From Siphonodentalium dalli (lineage: Eukaryota; Mollusca; Scaphopoda; Gadilida; Siphonodentaliidae), in the NCBI GenBank assembly GCA_032622095.1, contig CP136069.1, positions 18,925,326 to 18,989,325 of the forward strand: DNA of 64,000 nt. The letters are read 5' to 3'. Made by a program: the position numbers and the translations under genes. Shown here one piece after another: positions 48,720 through 59,760 of this stretch (positions are counted from its first letter, which is position 1; each line of letters begins with the position of its first letter). Below the pieces are notes generated by a model. The model did not search any database, was not told the origin of the DNA, and worked only from the letters and a program-made list of their open reading frames with translations.

Positions 48720-49321
48720 TTAATATATATTATCAATTGAAGTGAACTTTGAAGATGCTTTTTATCTTATAAACTACCCAAAGATCAAAATAAAATCATG
48801 AATAAATATAGAATAAACCCACAATGGCCCTTTAAATTTGTGACGGAAAACATCGTCAAAAAGTGACACAAGGACTTGTGCTATATTATTTACCAGTCGG
48901 TCAAGTAAATATTTCATATCGTTACGTTTCACCTAAAAAACTCGATTAAATGTTTGCCTGCGAAGCCAGGGTAAACACGATCGTGTAACCTTATATGCTA
49001 TTTACCATAAAACTAATTGGAGATGTGACTTAAAATCAGTCAGAGAAATACAGCCAGATGAAGATCAATCAGGGTCCCAGATCAAATGACGTGCTTCCGT
49101 GATCAAACAGGAAAGTACACAGGCACCATGATTGGCGAAAGAACTCGATCATTGCTCATTGATTGTGTAATGAACTTGGCTGCCAGAAAATCTCAGAATG
49201 TGAAATTGATATCGCAGACTGGGAAATGGAGATTGCTTTCATTTCACAACACCTGTGGTGAGGGTAGGACTAAAATTCAGGCAATTTAGAATACATGTAA
49301 TGTGCCAACTGTGCATACAGT
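48720..49321. other. No gene recognised
   Basis: About 600 bp with a 67-codon plus-strand frame (49086-49289) that has no family match I can name and no convincing splice sites. Possibly part of a gene, but unsupported. Confidence 0.4.
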
Positions 49322-49784
49322 CAAGCCTGCAAATATTGTGTCGGTCATTTACAGAATGAGGTCCCCTGAGGCCTGTTCCAAACGACGGATTTTTGTCAAC
49401 TCGAATATAATTGTATTAAATCCGTCGGTGATGCGACTGCGGTCAATTTTGTTTCAGACGGACGCATCTTCGTCGCGTCGAATCTAATACGTCGGTCGAT
49501 ATATTTAAAGGTGCGCTCTCGGTTACCGTCACAAAATGGTCACGTGTAGATTTAGAGGCCTATATATACCGGTATATTATACATATATACCAAGATACAG
49601 TTCAAATTATGTATATGTATGTGCGCGATGGCAGCGAAAATATATGTGCACGTGTATATGAGGATGTACATGTATATAGTACATCTAGGTATATAATATA
49701 CTATAATAGGCGCTACAAATAAATGTTATATCGTGCAACCAATTGCTATGTATGTGTATACCATGCATGTAAATGCTTGTATAT

Positions 49785-49990
49785 ATGAATTTTTATAAAT
49801 CATATATTACCACCCAACCCCTTATAATAAGGAATACCGGTATATATGAATTATTATAAATCATAGGCTACCACCCTCTACCCCTTATACTAATGGATAC
49901 CGGTATATATGAATTATTATAAATCAGTTGCTATCACCCCTACCCCTTATACCGGTATATATGAATTATTATAAATCAGTGATACCGAAC
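49785..49990 (+). repeat. AT-rich tandem repeat, about 3.5 diverged units
   Basis: The block ACCGGTATATATGAATTATT followed by ATAAATCA recurs four times, separated by pyrimidine-rich spacers (CCACCC...CCCCTTATA). Units are roughly 50-75 bp. It lies in the left flank of the 3.1-kb element, within the 4.2-kb element. Confidence 0.75.
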
Positions 49991-50469
49991 CCATTATAAG
50001 ATGTGAGTCAGTGACGTACATGCCCTGTTGGTTGAGAAATCAAACTACCAGAATACCTAAGCAATGCTTAGAATGCTTAGATCACAGGAGCTTGGAATTT
50101 GGTCAAAACCACTCTTTTATTGGCGGAACCACCACCCGGGACCAAAGGTCACGGAAGGAACGAAACAGAAAATTGTTGCCACCTATTTTGAACTCAACTG
50201 TATTCCTACAAAAAATATATTTTCACTAAAAACTTTTGGTACCTCTTACACCTTAGATGCCAATCTACAACATTCCATAGGTATATTTTTCCAGTTCTTC
50301 GAAAACCTCACTTTATTTCGGTAATGTATTGTAAATTCACCAACGAACACAAATCTGCGACACCTACATCACCCGTTCTAGAATCTGAGTAGCGGAACTG
50401 GTACCAAAATATGCGGAAACTTTAAAACTATGATCCGGAGACGGATAGCATTAAAGTACCGTTTATAAT

Positions 50470-51160
50470 TTCCAACATAGCTGCTGATTACATGTTTATT
50501 ACATGACCGTACCGATGCACTGATCATCATGAACTTTTTGATGGATGATAACATTGGCGTCTAGATGGGAACGAATTATTTTGGGCTCATTTGCATAAAA
50601 ACATGGCCACTTGCAGCCATCGTGGATTTAAGTGATAACACTAGATAAATCTTAATCAATTACACAGCCTAGAGCCTGTGTCGATGCTCCTATATCATCA
50701 CGAAATTGTTCATCGATCATGACATTGATATATAGACGACACCGAGTCATTTTGGGCTTATTTGCATGAAAAAAATGGCCGCCAACAGCCATCTTGGATT
50801 TCAAAATTGCATCATTTAGCACCGTGGGCAAGATGTCGCAGTGTTGGTCCGATCATAATTAAATTTGTCACGGAGGTTGACATTGACATATAGAGGGAAC
50901 GAGTCATTTTGCTGTGAATTCTCAAAGAAACATGGCCGCCGTCGGATTTCAGCGACAACACCGCATATATAATTAAATCAATAACACTGTCTAGAGCCTA
51001 GGCCTATGTCGATGAACCGATCATCGTTAAATTGTTCATGGGTCATGACATTGGTATCAAAATGAGAACGAATCATTGCTAGAGACTGTAACATTGGTGC
51101 GATCGTCGTGTAATTAGTCATAGAAACATGGCCGCCGTCGGATTTCAGCCACTCGTTTCA
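50470..51160 (+). repeat. Diverged tandem repeats of about 160-200 bp
   Basis: Four related units lie inside the 3.1-kb element. Each contains a block of the type (A)CATGGCC(A/G)CC followed by a GGATTTCAG-like block, near 50611, 50774, 50931 and 51128, and most also share a GAACGA(A/G)TCATTTTG block upstream. Copies are clearly diverged. No coding frame spans them. Confidence 0.6.
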
Positions 51161-51168
51161 TCGACCAT

Positions 51169-51655
51169 GAAAGTTACGCCGATGGGGTCATTGTCACAAG
51201 ACTCCGGTCAGTGACGGTCACATTCGTAGCCAGTGTAGCCAGCTTATTTCACCGGCGATCACATTCGTAGTCAGCTTTTCTAATTCGTGGTTTATATTGC
51301 CCGAAATATGACGTCATCACGTTCGTGACAAAATGTCGACGTCGTGCTACAAAACTGATTTCGTTTATCAACTTATATTGGAATATAATTCGAGCATTCC
51401 AACGACATTGATCCGAAACATCAGGTTATAAATGAACTTATATCAAAACTAAATTCAAGTTGTTTTCATCCATCAACTCAGAAAAATTAGATTAACCTGA
51501 TCGTGTTCATTGAGGCTCGCCTGAATATGAAAAGCTGGCTACAAATGTGATCGCCATAGAAAAGCTGGCTACATTTGTGATCGATTAAAAAACCTGGCTA
51601 CGAATGTGATCGGATCGCGGAGCCTTGTGACAGTGACCCCATCAGCGAAAGTTAC
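51169..51655. mobile_element. Foldback about 0.49 kb inside the 3.1-kb element
   Basis: The left end AAGTTACGCCGATGGGGTCA continues to TGTCACAAGACTCCGG and CACATTCGTAGCCAG. The right end is its inverse: CTGGCTACGAATGTG, CGGAGCCTTGTGACAGTGAC, then CCCCATCAGCGAAAGTTAC. Repeated (C)TGGCTAC(A/G)AATGTGATCG blocks sit next to the right arm. No target duplication was identified. Confidence 0.65.
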
Positions 51656-54191
51656 ATTAAGTAATGTTTTTAATATTTTTTTGGTATTTTTGATTTTGAT
51701 TAAAACAATGCCGATGGTGGCTAGCTGTCTTGAATTTAAAAATTGAATTTCCAATTCATGAGCACAGGCTATATAATCATATGCATAAAGCCATTCTTTG
51801 AGAGTTTTGGTGCTGATTCGTTACGACACACCAGTCACGAGTGACGTATACTATTTATAGATCCTGGTACCGGTACAGTTGACAATACTTATAGTTGCTT
51901 ATTAAATAAAATTTATGTTAGCGAGTTTATCACTAACTCAAATTTATAAACTAGTTATTCGGTAAACCAGTTTGTATTATATACAACTTGCAAACGCACA
52001 AATAAAACGTATACTGTGAAGAATACGCAGGTTAATTTTGTGCTCTTACGTAAAAGAATCTTATTACATTTTGTTACTGTATTTGGCATATTAATGGCGA
52101 GTTTTTGTACCCTACATTGACAAATTTGAATTTCGCGAAACTAAACACTCGTTCTATATATGCATGGCCAATATCGTTACCTAACTCAAGAAAAATGTCT
52201 TCTCTCATCAACTAAGACATATATTTGTTCGTCAGAACTAGTAAAAAACAGCATTTGATGTGGAAATAATTAAGATATTCTGGCAACGAATCTGCACCAA
52301 AACGCACAAAGGAATCGCTTCATGCATAGGCATATATACCAGGCCTCCCCGTGAGTCTATATATCTTTTTCTTCTACTTCGTTATATTCGACCAGTAATC
52401 AGTTGGTTGATTACTATTACTATTATATGATGGATATTTTAGGCCTATACAACGGAGCGCGATACAAGCTCCTATGAGAGAGAGATGGAGCTAGAGAGTT
52501 TTGGTCCCTGTATGACCAATCATTGCAACCAGTAGCATTACAAAGTCAAGTAGTACATATAGGCCTATCTGTACATAACGAACATAAAACAAGAAGAAAA
52601 AACAATACCAGGTGGTCGTGACATAAATAGAAATAAATTAAATATGAAATATATGTACAAATTACCATTCAGTCTAATGAAGAACAGCAGACACAGAAAA
52701 ATACAGAAATTTTCAGGAAAATGCACAAAACATCAGGATTAGATCTTCAAAAATGAGCATAGTATGACGCAAACATAAACAGATTTAAGATTTCTGGCGC
52801 CTAAGTTCGAAAACCGCACGCACTTTCAAATATTTTTGAATTTCGCGGGCTTTAAATTTAGGTTTCGATTTTATTTCGTTCCGACTTTGTTATTCCGGAA
52901 AAATGGTTTTGTGCCATTTGTCATTCAGATTCCAGAACGGGTGATGTAGGTGTCGCAGATTTGTGTTCGTTGGTGAATTTACAATACATTACCGAAATAA
53001 AGTGAGGTTTTCGAAGAACTGGAAAAATATACCTATGGAATGTTGTAAGAGGTACCAAAAGTTTTTAGTGAAAATATATTTTTTGTAGGAATACAGTTGA
53101 GTTCAAAATAGGTGGCAACAATTTTCTGTTTCGTTCCTTCCGTGACCTTTGGTCCCGGGTGGTGGTTCCGCCAATAAAAGAGGGGTTTTGACCAAATTCC
53201 AAGCTCCTGTGCTTAGATATAGCGTATATATAATCTCTCTCTTTTTAATAAAGAGAGCGTGCGACACATGACGTCATGTGGGAATTTCCGCAGATAAGGG
53301 GGACTCCCTCATTATTATATCATTATCATATCATTATCATATCATTTGCATTCGTACTTCGGCAGCTTTCGGCTTTTCTCGTCACATGTATTAGATTTGA
53401 GTCGTCAAAAATCCGTCGTTTGAAACCAAGACGGATTTCAGACGCATCACCGACGAAGATTCATCTGAATTGGACGGAGATTCGACTGTGGTGCGTCTGA
53501 CATGGATCTAATTGTATCAAACGTCGCATTTTTGACGCATTTAATACAATTGTGGGTCTGGTATTAGATTCGAGTCGACAAAAATCCGTTCCTTTGGAAT
53601 GGGCCTGAGGGTGAATTTAGTGATGCTATCCCGCCTAGCATCACCAAATTTACCTTCTGGGAACCATGTTCTGCTTAGGACTCAATTGCTATGGGAGACC
53701 TACACACGTAGGATCAGATAGAAGTTCCCCAGTTGGCGAGATTCACCAATTAGCCACCTCGATTATGCATTTTATCTTCTGCAAATTAGGGGATATAGAA
53801 ACTTCCCGAGAATGGAAAAAGTAACTAAAAACAATGTTAATTTGAGACTATAGATACTTCCCAGAAGATGATGGCTAAAGCAGAATGAGTTCCCCGGAGG
53901 GTGAACTTGGTAATGCTAGCCCACTGGGCGGATTAGCATTACTAAATTCACCCTCTGGGGACCTCATTCTACAAATGACAGACACACTAGATGCAGTAAC
54001 TACTATTCTTTGTGAAAATTAGCCCTTTTATTACTGAATATATTTTTCATTGATCTTCAATTTGAGGGATGTTCAGAAACAAACAGCAGACAACAGGAAG
54101 AGAAACAATGTGAGAGAATGGAACAAAATCACCTTCCAAGCTCAATTCCAAACTCCACAAGTCATGGTGAGGTGAGCAATCTTTTTAACTA

Positions 54192-54295
54192 CAGTAATGC
54201 CCTAAATAATCGAGTACTTAACCACAGCAGAATTATGGGTAATTTTTCAGGATTTAGTCGGAAATATGGCTTGTTGCCATTCATCGGAAAGCTCT
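54192..54295. mobile_element. Family B MITE, left arm only
   Basis: TA|CAGTAATGCCCTAAATAAT to GGAAAGCTCT, then unrelated sequence. Confidence 0.83.
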
Positions 54296-54476
54296 ATCGC
54301 CTATTATAGACTCCTTTGTTTCAATTCTAATCAACAGTAGATAACTCATAAATTCATATAATCTATCTGGGAGCCATATATCAACATTTATTAATTGGAT
54401 ATGATAATTTTTTACCTGAGAACCGTCTGTTATCGAACTATGTGAATATCGCTTCAATTTGGACTTAAAACAAGAA

Positions 54477-54597
54477 ATATCATTTTGCGACATCACCAGT
54501 CCGAGTAATATCGTTTTACAACATCGTCAATCTGAGTAATATAATTTTACAACATCGTCAATCCGAATAATATAATTTTACAACATCACCAAGTCTC
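54477..54597 (+). repeat. 31-bp tandem repeat, about four copies
   Basis: TTTTACAACATCGTCAATC followed by TGAGTAATATAA, copies at about 54483, 54514, 54545 and a partial one at 54576. Confidence 0.85.
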
Positions 54598-54681
54598 AAA
54601 AATCTACTTCACTGTTAAATAATGTGACGTCACTAATTGGACAGAGTTCTCGATCTTACACTGTTACTAAGAGACAATCTA

Positions 54682-54795
54682 CAGTAAGCCGAGAGCTTTC
54701 CGATGAATGGCAACAAGCCATATTTCCGACTAAATCCTGAAAAGTTACCCATAATTCTGCTGTGGTTAAGAGGTCAATTAATTAGAGCATTACTC
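54682..54795. mobile_element. Family B MITE, left arm deleted
   Basis: TA|CAGTAAGCCGAGAGCTTTCC, then a full right arm to GCATTACTCTA. It has its own left-end stub, so it is a separate copy from 54192-54295. Confidence 0.82.
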
Positions 54796-54810
54796 TAATT
54801 AATAAATATG

Positions 54811-54937
54811 GTATTACTTGGTTGGTTTGATATTATAGGCCTGATATCAGCCCTCCGTGACCTCATATCAGCCTTCGACATCGATATGAGGTTACCTCGG
54901 GCTGATGTTGACCCTAATATCAAACCAACCAAGTAAT
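54811..54937. mobile_element. Foldback MITE about 0.13 kb
   Basis: ATTACTTGGTTGGTTTGATA and its inverse TATCAAACCAACCAAGTAAT, with inner GCCTGATATCAGCCCTCC and GAGGTTACCTCGGGCTGA arms. It sits 15 bp after a family B copy. Confidence 0.83.
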
Positions 54938-55062
54938 GTACTCTAAATATACGGAATCACAACACATAATAATCTAAGTCAACCCCAACCAGAATCGCTG
55001 ATCTACACATCAAGTTCCTGTCAATTAACACACCAAATTTTAGAGGAAGTAAAACTAGGGTA

Positions 55063-55214
55063 CAAGCCTTGAAATAGTGTGCATGTCATTTGCAGAATGA
55101 GGTCCCCAGAGGGTGAATTTAGTAATGCTACCCCGCATAGCGGGCTAGCATCACCAAATTCACCCTCTGGGGACCTCATTCTGCAAATGGACAGGCACAC
55201 TATTTCAAGGCTTG
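55063..55214. mobile_element. Family A MITE, single-hairpin form with 8-bp target duplication
   Basis: 152 bp, ends CAAGCCTTGAAATAGTG and its inverse, with one hairpin. CTAGGGTA flanks it exactly on both sides (55055-55062 and 55215-55222). This is the minimal mobile form of the family. Confidence 0.93.
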
Positions 55215-55255
55215 CTAGGGTAACCTCCCCCCTTATCATCCCCTATCAGCTTTAA

Positions 55256-55653
55256 CCCTTTACCCAACAAACCGGCCAAAACCGGCCAAATAAAGCTTCA
55301 ACAGCCTAAAATATCTTCGTCTGTCTCAATAGAACCATACAAATATGGATATCATTGGAACCGGCTCCTTGACCACATTGTTGATAGTTACAGTTATGCC
55401 CTGTGCCAATGCATTCTCTTATATATGTGAGTCGACCATAGGCCGCCTCGCATATATAAGAGAATGCATTGGCCTAAAGAAAATCTTTTTTTAACACTTT
55501 TTACCATTTTTTCTTACATTCTTTAACAATTTTATAATTTTTAATGTGTTAAGCCAATGCATTCTCTTATACATGTATATGCGAGGCGACCTATGGTCGA
55601 CTCGCATATATAAGAGAATGCATTGGCACAGGGCCCTTCTGTTGGGTAAAGGG
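55256..55653 (+). mobile_element. TTAA-type MITE (family D), intact, piggyBac-like
   Basis: 398 bp, TTAA at 55252-55255 and 55654-55657, ends CCCTTTACCCAACA and inverse. It is near-identical to the reverse complement of 18267-18660, including both inner hairpins, and begins 38 bp after a family A copy. Confidence 0.88.
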
Positions 55654-56094
55654 TTAACAGTGTTAACATATAATGGCCTGCAGCCCTGACTATCCACGAA
55701 TAGTGATAAATGAGTACATGATCATCAGGATTGGCTTCTGCGCAAAGTTTCTGCATGAAAAAAATAATATAGTCTGGCATGGAATATACCTTTAAATTTG
55801 AGATTTATAATCTAGAGTCAGAATTGCATGAAAAAAATATTGACATTTTGTACCTCACACCAAAAAAATTCAATCAAGGAACAACGTTCTTTACAATGTG
55901 CCAATGTTTTGTTTGGAGTTTGAAATTTCAAGAGAAGTGATTGCGTGTATTTTATATGTTTTATATATCGAAACTACTATTAACCAACAAGAGCCCAGAA
56001 TCTCTCTCCTGCATCTTGGTCCAAAATCTGTTGGAGGGCGCTACCAATCGAATTACTTCACTGTAACCTTTATGATGTTGCATCCCCTCCATAC

Positions 56095-56539
56095 CAGGCC
56101 TGAGAATAAGGTGCCTGTCATTTGCAGAATGAGGTCCCCAGAGGGTGAATTTAGTGATGCTATCACGCATAGCGGGCTAGCATCACTAAATTCACCCTCT
56201 GGGGACCTCATTCTGCTTGAATTCATCTTCTCTGGAAAGTTTCTTTATTATCAAATTTCAATAGAAACTTCTTCACATAGATTCTATTTTGTTTTAGTTT
56301 AGTTTCTCTATACATGTACATGTATCTCCAAATTGTCAGATGACACATTGCATAATTGAGGTTCCCAATGGATGCACATCACAATACTCACTATCTGGGA
56401 ACTTCAATCTGAGTCTATGTTTCCCATAGCAGATGAGGCCCACATAGGGTGAATTTGGTGATGCTAGCCCGCTATGCGAGATAGCGTCACTAATTTCACC
56501 CTCTGGGGACCTCAATGACAGACACACTATAATCAGGTT
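56095..56539. mobile_element. Family A MITE, long form with direct flanking duplication
   Basis: It starts CAGGCCTGAGAATAAGG and ends AATCAGGTT. CCCCTCCATAC lies on both sides (56084-56094 and 56540-56550). That is 11 bp, consistent with an 8-bp duplication plus chance identity. Confidence 0.85.
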
Positions 56540-56550
56540 CCCCTCCATAC

Positions 56551-57183
56551 CATGTTTATTTACTCACTGTGTATTTTAATGTAATGTTGGGTGATATGGA
56601 AGAAATACCGTTAATAACAGATTATGAATTTGTATTGACGTCAGCCAAAGGAAAGGGGTCAAAGCCCTTGCAAGCCTTCCTGCTCCGCCGCACAACAATT
56701 CTTTTTTTGGAAAACCTGTCACTTAAAGTAATATTTTAACACGGTTTACTGTCCACCCTGACTGGTTATTGTTGTGGATGTAAAAAAAATCTCAATAAAT
56801 GGTTGTTACCTGAATTTTCAACATTCAAGCACTTTCAAAAACCTTGTCATATTTCAGGGAAAATTCAAGGTATTCAAGCACCCATGCGAACCCTGTACTG
56901 ATATGCTTTTATAACGGGAGAATACATTCAATAATCAAAAGGTGAATGCTTCGTTCAATATCTATCATAATCACAATCCACCTAACAACAGAACAAGAGA
57001 GATAACTCAATTCAATTCCTGTATTTTCTTCATCAGTTTACAGCTGATTATATTGCACAATATATCAAGAGGAGTAACTCTATTGTGAAATGCATCATGA
57101 AATCACCTCTGCTATGGGACTGGAATGCAGATCAATTGTTTTCACCTTACTCAAGGAGTAAAATCAAATATGCCTCAAAACAG
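56551..57183. other. No gene or repeat recognised
   Basis: About 630 bp of AT-rich sequence left of the exon at 57753. I looked for further minus-strand exons of that gene and saw none. Confidence 0.45.
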
Positions 57184-57187
57184 TTAA

Positions 57188-57290
57188 CCCTTTCAGTGCC
57201 AAGTCAGATTTTTGTATCAACCCATATTTCCTTGATCATTTTTCAAATTTATTGATTATAATAATGTGATACATTGATGGCAAGAGCTCA
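57188..57290. mobile_element. TTAA-type MITE (family G), left arm only
   Basis: TTAA|CCCTTTCAGTGCCAAG to ATACATTGATGGCAAGAGC, the same arm as 41527-41640. Confidence 0.8.
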
Positions 57291-57361
57291 AACTATTGTT
57301 TCTATGATTACATCAGTAGGAGATGGAGTATGAAAACAAAAATACAACGAATTTTTTTTAA

Positions 57362-57635
57362 CCCTTTCTTGACTAAAATACTCATTGACTCGTTCCCTCA
57401 GGAAATGTTCAACGAACGAACATTCAAGTATGTCGACAAACGATCATATGTCGTTTGTGGGACCTATTAATTGAACATTTCCCACTAATGAAATAGCGAT
57501 CTTTCAGCACTTGTATTATTTTTTCATCTGTCTGCCATCTGCAAATTAGCCAGAACACCCCTCCAAATAAATAATAGACCATTCCAGTGAATACTTTTAT
57601 AACTGAATGGGAAAATCCATTTAGTAAAGAAAGGG
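57362..57635. mobile_element. TTAA-type MITE (family H), intact ends
   Basis: Between TTAA at 57358-57361 and 57636-57639. Ends CCCTTTCTTGACTAAA and TTTAGTAAAGAAAGGG. Its right third recurs at 17770-17923 and 45465-45560. Confidence 0.83.
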
Positions 57636-57752
57636 TTAACCTGTTAATCTTCTGCTGAAAATCATACTTTGCAAATTATAATTTTCCATATTTTTGCGAA
57701 TGGTGCCTTGAAAATTGTCAACAAGATAGACTGAAATTTGAGTGGTACTTAC

Positions 57753-57939
57753 TTTCACAGTCAGAATCTATATGTAGATAGTCACTGTATTTGATGAATC
57801 CTACATCTGCTTCATGAAGGTAGGCATTGTCTTTTATAGAGTTCAGCGTTTCGTATCCCCATCGTTTATCAAACTCATCTTTTCCACCATCAATTCTGAT
57901 AACATTTAAATCTGGTGACAAGTTTCTCTCCTTTGCTTC
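57753..57939 (-). CDS. Internal exon of the same unidentified minus-strand gene
   Basis: On the minus strand the acceptor TTTTGATCACACAG is followed by a 187-nt exon (62 codons plus one base) and the strong donor GAAA|GTAAGT. The reading starts EAKERNLSPDLNVIRIDGGK and ends ...YLHIDSDCE. It is rich in charged residues, shows no signal peptide or membrane segment, and looks like a soluble domain. It begins in phase 0, which matches the phase-0 end of the exon at 63026-63150, so the two splice to 103 continuous codons. The intron between them is about 5.1 kb and is filled with transposons. The fold and family are not recognised. Further 3' exons should lie to the left, but none could be identified among the repeats. 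Confidence 0.75.
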
Positions 57940-58089
57940 CTGTGTGATCAAAATACATTATTAAAACAATTACAAATAATTAAACAAGAGGTTGCACCTC
58001 GGATGCTGGGTTGCCCCCATGGTAAAAATTCAAACATGGGCAGGACCGAAACCAAATTTTAAAAGAACAAAAATTCAACATTTTCAGAT

Positions 58090-58500
58090 GAACAAAGTGG
58101 GATAACTCTTGAACAGAAAATGTAAACAACATACAGTAATGCTCGAAGTATATGACCCTGTAACCACAGCAGAATTATGGGAAATATTTCAGGATTTAGT
58201 CAGAAATATGGCTTGTTGCCAACTTGCCATTCATCGGAAAGCTCTGCTGTGGTTTAGGGGGTCGATTATTTAGGACATTACTGTTCAAGAGTTATCCCTC
58301 TTTTGAAAGACCTCCTGATGACAAACCTCCATACCAAATCCAATAACCTATGGCTGAGATACATGTATATGACAGGATCGACGGAAATCCAATATTTTCA
58401 GATAAACAAAGAGGGATAACTCTTGAACAGAAAAAGTGAACAACATCAATTAACCTCGCCTCTTTTGAAAGCCCTCCTGATGACAAATCTACATAAAAAA
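58090..58500 (+). repeat. Diverged direct repeat split by a family B MITE
   Basis: AACAAAGTGGGATAACTCTT at 58094 and AACAAAGAGGGATAACTCTT at 58407. Each is followed by a CCTCTTTTGAAAG-CCTCCTG block; in the first copy that block lies beyond the MITE at 58134-58283. Confidence 0.7.
58134..58283. mobile_element. Family B MITE, right arm mostly deleted
   Basis: TA|CAGTAATGCTCGAAGTATA, a left arm with a duplicated TTGCCA, then CTGCTGTGGTTTAGGGGGTC and CATTACTG. It splits a diverged tandem repeat. Confidence 0.84.
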
Positions 58501-58609
58501 ATCATCGAGATTTGATAACCCATGGTTGAGATATATGACGCACTCACATACACATGCATACCCCACAGACAGATGGACACATGTAATCCAGTACCACCCC
58601 TCCCCCATT

Positions 58610-58872
58610 CAAGCCTTGAAATAGCGTGTCTGTCATTTGCAGAATGAGGTTCCCAGAGGGTGAATTTAGTGATGCTACCCCGCATAGTGGGCTAGCATCA
58701 CCAAATTCACCCTCTGGGGACCTCATTCTGCTTACAACTCAGCAGAATGAGGTTCCCAGAGGGTGAATTTGGTGATGCTAACCCGCATAACCCACTATGC
58801 GGGGTAGCATCACTAAATTCACCCTCTGGGGACCTCATTCTGCAAATGACAGGCACGCTATTTCAAGGCTTG
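58610..58872. mobile_element. Family A MITE, two-hairpin variant with 8-bp target duplication
   Basis: The ends are CAAGCCTTGAAATAGCG and its inverse. CCCCCATT flanks it exactly (58602-58609 and 58873-58880). The hairpins join at CTTACAACTCAG, as in the copy at 440-691. Confidence 0.93.
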
Positions 58873-59050
58873 CCCCCATTTTGGATGGGGGTATAATAAC
58901 ACAAAATATCATTAGGTTAATCAGCAATTAGATACCAGTATATACCATAGCTTTGATGACACAATATTAGAATAGATTTATAATTAGAGTTGTCTATCAT
59001 GACCTGCTAATATAACCATTGATCGAGATTGCTCATCTCAAGTTTAAGTA

Positions 59051-59192
59051 CAGTAATGCCCTAAATAAACGACTCCTTAACCGCAGCAGAATTATGGTGA
59101 GAGCTTACCGATGAATGGCAACAAGCCTAAATCCTTAAAATTTTCCCATAATTCTGCTGTGATTAAAGGGTCATATACTTCGGGCATTACTG
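59051..59192. mobile_element. Family B MITE, both arms shortened
   Basis: TA|CAGTAATGCCCTAAATAAA ... CGGGCATTACTG|TA. Central blocks are reduced. Confidence 0.84.
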
Positions 59193-59760
59193 TAGGTTCA
59201 CTTTAATTGATGTAATAATAAATCATGTATTAATCATGAGGGTTCAAATTACTGTCTTATCTGTAGGAGTCATAGTGCATGGGGATACAAACATATGTGA
59301 CATGTTATTTATGTGGTGATATCTTTGTATTGTGTATCCGCCCTGAATATTTTAAAGATACGGATGGCTGCGGATCAGTATTGCTGTTTAAAAAAGTCAC
59401 ATCCGTTAAAACTGCCATAAACAGCAAGAATATTAAAATATGGACAGATTTTGTTCTTATACCAATTATAAATATTGTATAAATAGCATATGTTATTGTC
59501 GAGATCGTACACCTTGTTAGTAAACACAGTGTTGGGTGTTTTGCTTATTGCACACTCTTTACATGCTGTATATAAACAAATGCTCGGTTCCCATAAAGTC
59601 TGCTTTGTGGATGATATCGCATTCATATTATCATTAATATTCTTGACAAAATTCATAATTTGGTAAAGTTTATTTCTAAATTGTAACCATCAATCAAGGC
59701 CACCTGTGCTATTTTTCGTTACCCTGGTTGATGCCTAGGTAACCTGTAGTTCATTCTAAA
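59193..59760. other. No gene recognised (intron of the two-exon gene)
   Basis: AT-rich. Frames of 67 and 93 codons overlap on opposite strands without recognisable domains. Confidence 0.45.

Larger units (their letters stand above)
50083..53210. mobile_element. 3.1-kb long-TIR nonautonomous element, exact 8-bp target duplication
   Basis: Arms 50083-50388 and 52925-53210 are inverted copies of about 290-305 bp, almost identical apart from a ~19-bp extra segment in the left arm near 50247-50266. The ends are CACAGGAGCTTGG and CCAAGCTCCTGT. GCTTAGAT is present on both sides (50075-50082 and 53211-53218). The 2.5-kb interior has no long open frame and holds diverged repeats with ATGGCCGCC motifs and another foldback. 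Long TIRs with an 8-bp duplication fit Mutator-like, hAT or Zisupton-type elements; I cannot choose between them. Confidence 0.85.
49370..53605. mobile_element. 4.2-kb DNA transposon with inverted ends, inserted in a family A MITE
   Basis: The ends are inverted: left GGCCTGTTCCAAACGACGGA, right (reverse complement) GGCCCATTCCAAAGGAACGG, each continuing into GATTTTTGTC(A/G)ACTCGAAT. TGA flanks both sides (49367-49369 and 53606-53608). With one more base shared at each side, a CTGAG duplication is equally compatible. A GGCCTGTT-type end with a TNN 3-bp duplication suggests PIF/Harbinger (inference). Both flanks are halves of one family A MITE, so the host sequence is known. No transposase reading frame is visible; most of the interior is the nested element 50083-53210. 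Confidence 0.78.
49322..53996. mobile_element. Family A MITE split by the 4.2-kb insertion
   Basis: The left piece 49322-49369 begins CAAGCCTGCAAATATTGTG and stops inside GAATGAGGTCCCC. The right piece 53606-53996 resumes at GAGGGTGAATTTAGTGATGC and contains the middle and 3' hairpin of the family. The two pieces rebuild one continuous copy. Confidence 0.85.

Noticed and set aside
49086-49289. 67-codon plus-strand frame as a possible exon
   Set aside because: No homology I can name, and the splice sites are not persuasive.
54192-54795. One family B MITE split by a 390-bp insertion
   Set aside because: The right piece carries its own TA|CAGTAA left-end stub, so the two pieces are separate damaged copies.
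59570-59650. CFVDDIAFIL on the plus strand, resembling a reverse transcriptase FxDD box
   Set aside because: Only about ten residues match, the flanking sequence has no RT domains, and the frame closes quickly.
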